A stretch of 7,067 nt of DNA from Alphaproteobacteria bacterium (GTDB lineage: Bacteria > Pseudomonadota > Alphaproteobacteria > Rhizobiales > Devosiaceae). Numbering within the stretch: the first letter of the stretch is position 1; each line of letters opens with the position of its first letter. Positions 5,191 to 7,067 of this stretch are shown piece after piece. Location of the stretch: assembly GCA_013152625.1 (NCBI GenBank), contig JAADFY010000067.1, positions 1-7,067 of the forward strand. The letters run 5' to 3'. The notes beneath the pieces are model-generated. The model saw nothing but the letters and a program-made list of their open reading frames with translations. It was not told where the DNA came from and did no database searches. The position numbers and the translations under genes were made by a program.

Positions 5191-5255
5191 ACGGGGAATT
5201 TGGGTTTCGGGGATCTCGAGTGTCGGGAACCTGGGTTTGGGGGAACCACACCCCC
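5191..5255 (+). repeat. G-tract cluster and imperfect direct repeat in the nrdJ upstream region, with an overlapping G5/C5 hairpin
   Basis: The plus strand has six G-tracts: 5193-5196, 5202-5204, 5209-5212, 5225-5227, 5233-5235 and 5239-5243. The loops are 5, 4, 12, 5 and 3 bases, a quadruplex-like pattern with one long loop. It arises from an imperfect direct repeat: TGGGTTTCGGGGA (5201-5213) matches 5232-5244 at 12 of 13 positions. The last tract, GGGGG (5239-5243), can instead pair with CCCCC (5251-5255) around a 7-base loop. That hairpin would compete with a quadruplex. Confidence 0.5.
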
Positions 5256-5413
5256 GGCAGTTGCAGGGCCGGTTCCGGCTTTGCGTTCAGTTAATGCGTC
5301 AACACCGGGCAAGCGGAAGCCGCTTTATAGGTTTCCGGGCACGCCGTGAGTGTCAGGTAATTCAGGATGTCCGGTAATTTCGGGCGTCAAATAATTTTGG
5401 GGGTCACCACCGA

Positions 5414-7067
5414 ATGCGCATAGAGCGTCGCTATACAAAACCGAACCAGTCCGCCTATACGGATGTCTCGTTTCACACCACGACCAGCGAGATCAAAAAT
5501 CCCGACGGTTCGGTGGTTTTCCGCCTGGAAGACATTGCGGTTCCCGCCGCCTGGTCCCAGGTGGCCGCCGACATCATCGCCCAGAAATATTTTCGCAAAG
5601 CCGGCGTGGCGACGCGTCTTAGAAAAATCGAGGAAAATTCGGTCCCCTCCTGGTTGTGGTCTTCGGTCCCCGACGAAGAGGCCCTGGCCGAATTGCCCGA
5701 AAACCAGCGCTACACGTCCGAGACCGACGCCCGCCAGCTTTTTGACCGGCTGGCCGGCACCTGGACCTATTGGGGCTGGAAGGGGGGCTATTTTGACACA
5801 GAAGAAGACGCCCGCGCCTTTTTTGACGAAATCGCCTACATGCTGGCCACCCAGAAATGCGCCCCCAACTCCCCCCAGTGGTTCAACACCGGCCTGAACT
5901 GGGCCTATGGCATCGACGGCCCAGGCCAGGGCCATTTTTATGTCGACCCGTTCACCCACAAGATGGTGAAATCAAATTCCGCCTATGCCCATCCCCAGCC
6001 CCACGCCTGTTTTATCCAGTCGATCAAGGACGATCTGGTCAACGAGGGCGGCATCATGGACCTTTGGGTGCGTGAGGCGCGCCTGTTCAAATACGGCTCG
6101 GGCACGGGCTCCAATTTTTCCGCCCTGCGCGGATCGGGGGAAAGCCTGTCCGGGGGGGGTAAATCCTCTGGCCTGATGAGTTTTCTAAAAATCGGCGACC
6201 GGGCCGCCGGGGCGATCAAATCGGGGGGCACCACCCGGCGGGCCGCCAAAATGGTCGTGGTCGACATCGATCACCCCGACATCGAACAATTCATCAACTG
6301 GAAGGTGCGCGAAGAGGAAAAAGTCGCCGCCCTGGTCACCGGCTCCAAAACCGTCTCAAAACACCTCACCGCCATTCTTCGCGCCTGCGTGAATTGCAAA
6401 GGCCCGGGGGACGATTGTTTCGAGGTAAAGAAAAACCCCGCCCTCAAGCGCGAGGTTCTCGCCGCCAAACGGGCCCTGGTGCCCGAAAACTACATTCGCC
6501 GGGTCATCATGTTCGCCCGCCAGGGCTACACGGAAATCGAATTCCCCATCTATGACACCGACTGGGATTCCGAAGCCTATCTGACCGTTTCGGGCCAGAA
6601 CTCGAACAACACGGTGCGGGTCAAGGACGGGTTTTTACAGGCGGTGGAAAAAGACGCGGACTGGGATCTGATCGGTCGCATCGACGGCAAAGTCGTAAAA
6701 ACGGTCAAGGCTCGTGATCTGTGGGAAACGGTGGGCTATGCCGCCTGGGCCAGCGCCGATCCCGGCATCCAGTATCACACCACCATCAACGACTGGCACA
6801 CCTGCAAGGCGTCCGGAGACATCAACGCCTCCAACCCGTGCTCAGAATATATGTTTCTAGACGACACGGCGTGCAATCTCGCCTCCCTCAATCTGCTCCA
6901 GTACCGGGCCGGAGACGGCACCTTTGAAATCGAGGATTTCGAGCATTCGGTGCGCCTGTGGACACTGGTTCTTGAAATTTCGGTCATGATGGCCCAGTTC
7001 CCCTCCCGCGCCATTGCCGAGGGCAGTTTTCAGTTCCGTACCCTGGGGCTGGGCTATGCCAATATCG
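5414..7067 (+). CDS. nrdJ: Vitamin B12-dependent ribonucleoside-diphosphate reductase, class II (N-terminal 551 residues; open past the right edge)
   Basis: The enzyme reduces ribonucleotides to deoxyribonucleotides using adenosylcobalamin to make the thiyl radical, without oxygen. The frame is open from ATG 5414 to the window end. The N-terminus MRIERRYTKPNQSAYTDV is the family start. Landmarks are GTWTYWGWKGGYFDTEEDAR (115-134), CAPNSPQWFNTGL (149-161), PHACFIQS (196-203) with redox-active C199, FKYGSGTGSNFSALRG (225-240), GGTTRRAAKMV (271-281), EAYLTVSGQNSNN (387-399) and the catalytic NPCSEYMF (474-481), with C476 as the radical cysteine and E478. A cysteine cluster, C325-x2-C328-x6-C335, lies between the two active-site regions. 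Alphaproteobacterial NrdJ is about 1,200 residues, so less than half is here; the C-terminal thiol relay is not visible. The ribosome binding site is modest (GGGGG 11 bases before ATG). A 939-base region with repeats precedes it. Confidence 0.97.
   Translation, partial: MRIERRYTKPNQSAYTDVSFHTTTSEIKNPDGSVVFRLEDIAVPAAWSQVAADIIAQKYFRKAGVATRLRKIEENSVPSWLWSSVPDEEALAELPENQRYTSETDARQLFDRLAGTWTYWGWKGGYFDTEEDARAFFDEIAYMLATQKCAPNSPQWFNTGLNWAYGIDGPGQGHFYVDPFTHKMVKSNSAYAHPQPHACFIQSIKDDLVNEGGIMDLWVREARLFKYGSGTGSNFSALRGSGESLSGGGKSSGLMSFLKIGDRAAGAIKSGGTTRRAAKMVVVDIDHPDIEQFINWKVREEEKVAALVTGSKTVSKHLTAILRACVNCKGPGDDCFEVKKNPALKREVLAAKRALVPENYIRRVIMFARQGYTEIEFPIYDTDWDSEAYLTVSGQNSNNTVRVKDGFLQAVEKDADWDLIGRIDGKVVKTVKARDLWETVGYAAWASADPGIQYHTTINDWHTCKASGDINASNPCSEYMFLDDTACNLASLNLLQYRAGDGTFEIEDFEHSVRLWTLVLEISVMMAQFPSRAIAEGSFQFRTLGLGYANI

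Larger units (their letters stand above)
4475..5413. other. Long divergent intergenic region between the receiver-domain gene and nrdJ
   Basis: These 939 bases separate two divergent genes and contain no recognisable protein family. Several open frames exist but most have scattered, atypical codon use. I see a TTGACA (4604-4609) with no fitting -10, an AT-rich patch (4795-4830), and a 7-of-8-bp hairpin (4930-4937 with 4951-4958). There is also a 10-bp inverted repeat, a 21-bp tandem repeat and a G-tract run, listed separately. A CTTTATAG at 5323-5330 is a possible nrdJ -10 without a good -35. The last stretch before nrdJ has two copies of GGTAATT (5356 and 5373). Tandem NrdR boxes and a cobalamin riboswitch, the usual controls of nrdJ, are not evident. 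Confidence 0.6.

Noticed and set aside
4895..5377. Plus-strand open frame of 160 codons with a 7-residue WSAEPGI-type repeat and AGGGG before a TTG start
   Set aside because: No recognised domain, codon use unlike the neighbours (many CGG, GGG and ATA codons), and the repeat is equally open in other frames. It is more likely non-coding DNA with a 21-bp tandem repeat.
5150..5413. Cobalamin riboswitch upstream of nrdJ
   Set aside because: Partial look-alikes occur (CCCCCGGCAGTTG, ACCGGGCAAGCGG, GAGTGTCAGG), but the core GCAACTG and GCCACTG elements are absent by eye, so I do not call it.
4475..5413. NrdR boxes
   Set aside because: No pair of sites near ACACWATATMTWG at the usual spacing; TGTATATTCG (5089-5098) is a single poor match.
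4475..5413. tRNA, tmRNA, SRP RNA, RNase P or 6S RNA gene
   Set aside because: No GTTCRANNCC T-loop, no GGTCCGGAAGGAAGCAGCC SRP core, and no RNase P or tmRNA signature was seen on either strand.

Overview
The window reads as a piece of an alphaproteobacterial chromosome. The evidence is the gene order accB-accC-aat followed on the opposite strand by a DUF2155 exported protein and an NDUFA12-type complex I accessory subunit, a neighbourhood typical of Alphaproteobacteria. The DNA is GC-rich with GC-rich third codon positions, and the B12-dependent ribonucleotide reductase is of the long alphaproteobacterial type. I see no phage, transposon, CRISPR, rRNA or tRNA signal.

Layout. Bases 1-373 are rearranged. 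The first 65 codons of accB lie on the minus strand (1-196) with their ribosome binding site and upstream DNA, while the biotinyl domain of the same protein lies on the plus strand (about 374-622). AccC (635-1981) and aat (2049-2690) follow on the plus strand. DUF2155 (2696-3199) and NDUFA12 (3255-3638) are on the minus strand, convergent with aat across 5 bases. A minus-strand gene for a degenerate receiver-domain protein with a helical tail (3869-4474) follows, ending in a probable intrinsic terminator. A long, mostly non-coding stretch of about 940 bases (4475-5413) comes next. It holds a 10-bp inverted repeat, two weak small-ORF candidates, a 21-bp tandem repeat and a run of G-tracts. From 5414 to the right edge runs the first 551 codons of nrdJ, which is open past the end of the window.

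How the genes relate. AccB and AccC are the biotin carrier and biotin carboxylase of acetyl-CoA carboxylase, the first step of fatty acid synthesis. Aat marks proteins for N-end-rule degradation. The NDUFA12-like protein belongs with NADH dehydrogenase, and DUF2155 is a conserved exported protein of unknown role. NrdJ makes deoxynucleotides with adenosylcobalamin and needs no oxygen.

The strongest anomaly is the split, inverted accB. Its geometry fits either a small inversion with a breakpoint in the AccB linker or a fold-back chimera or misassembly at a contig end. An artefact is the more economical reading, because a fixed inversion would break an essential gene. The most interesting non-coding DNA is the nrdJ upstream region. 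I found no convincing new multi-gene system.
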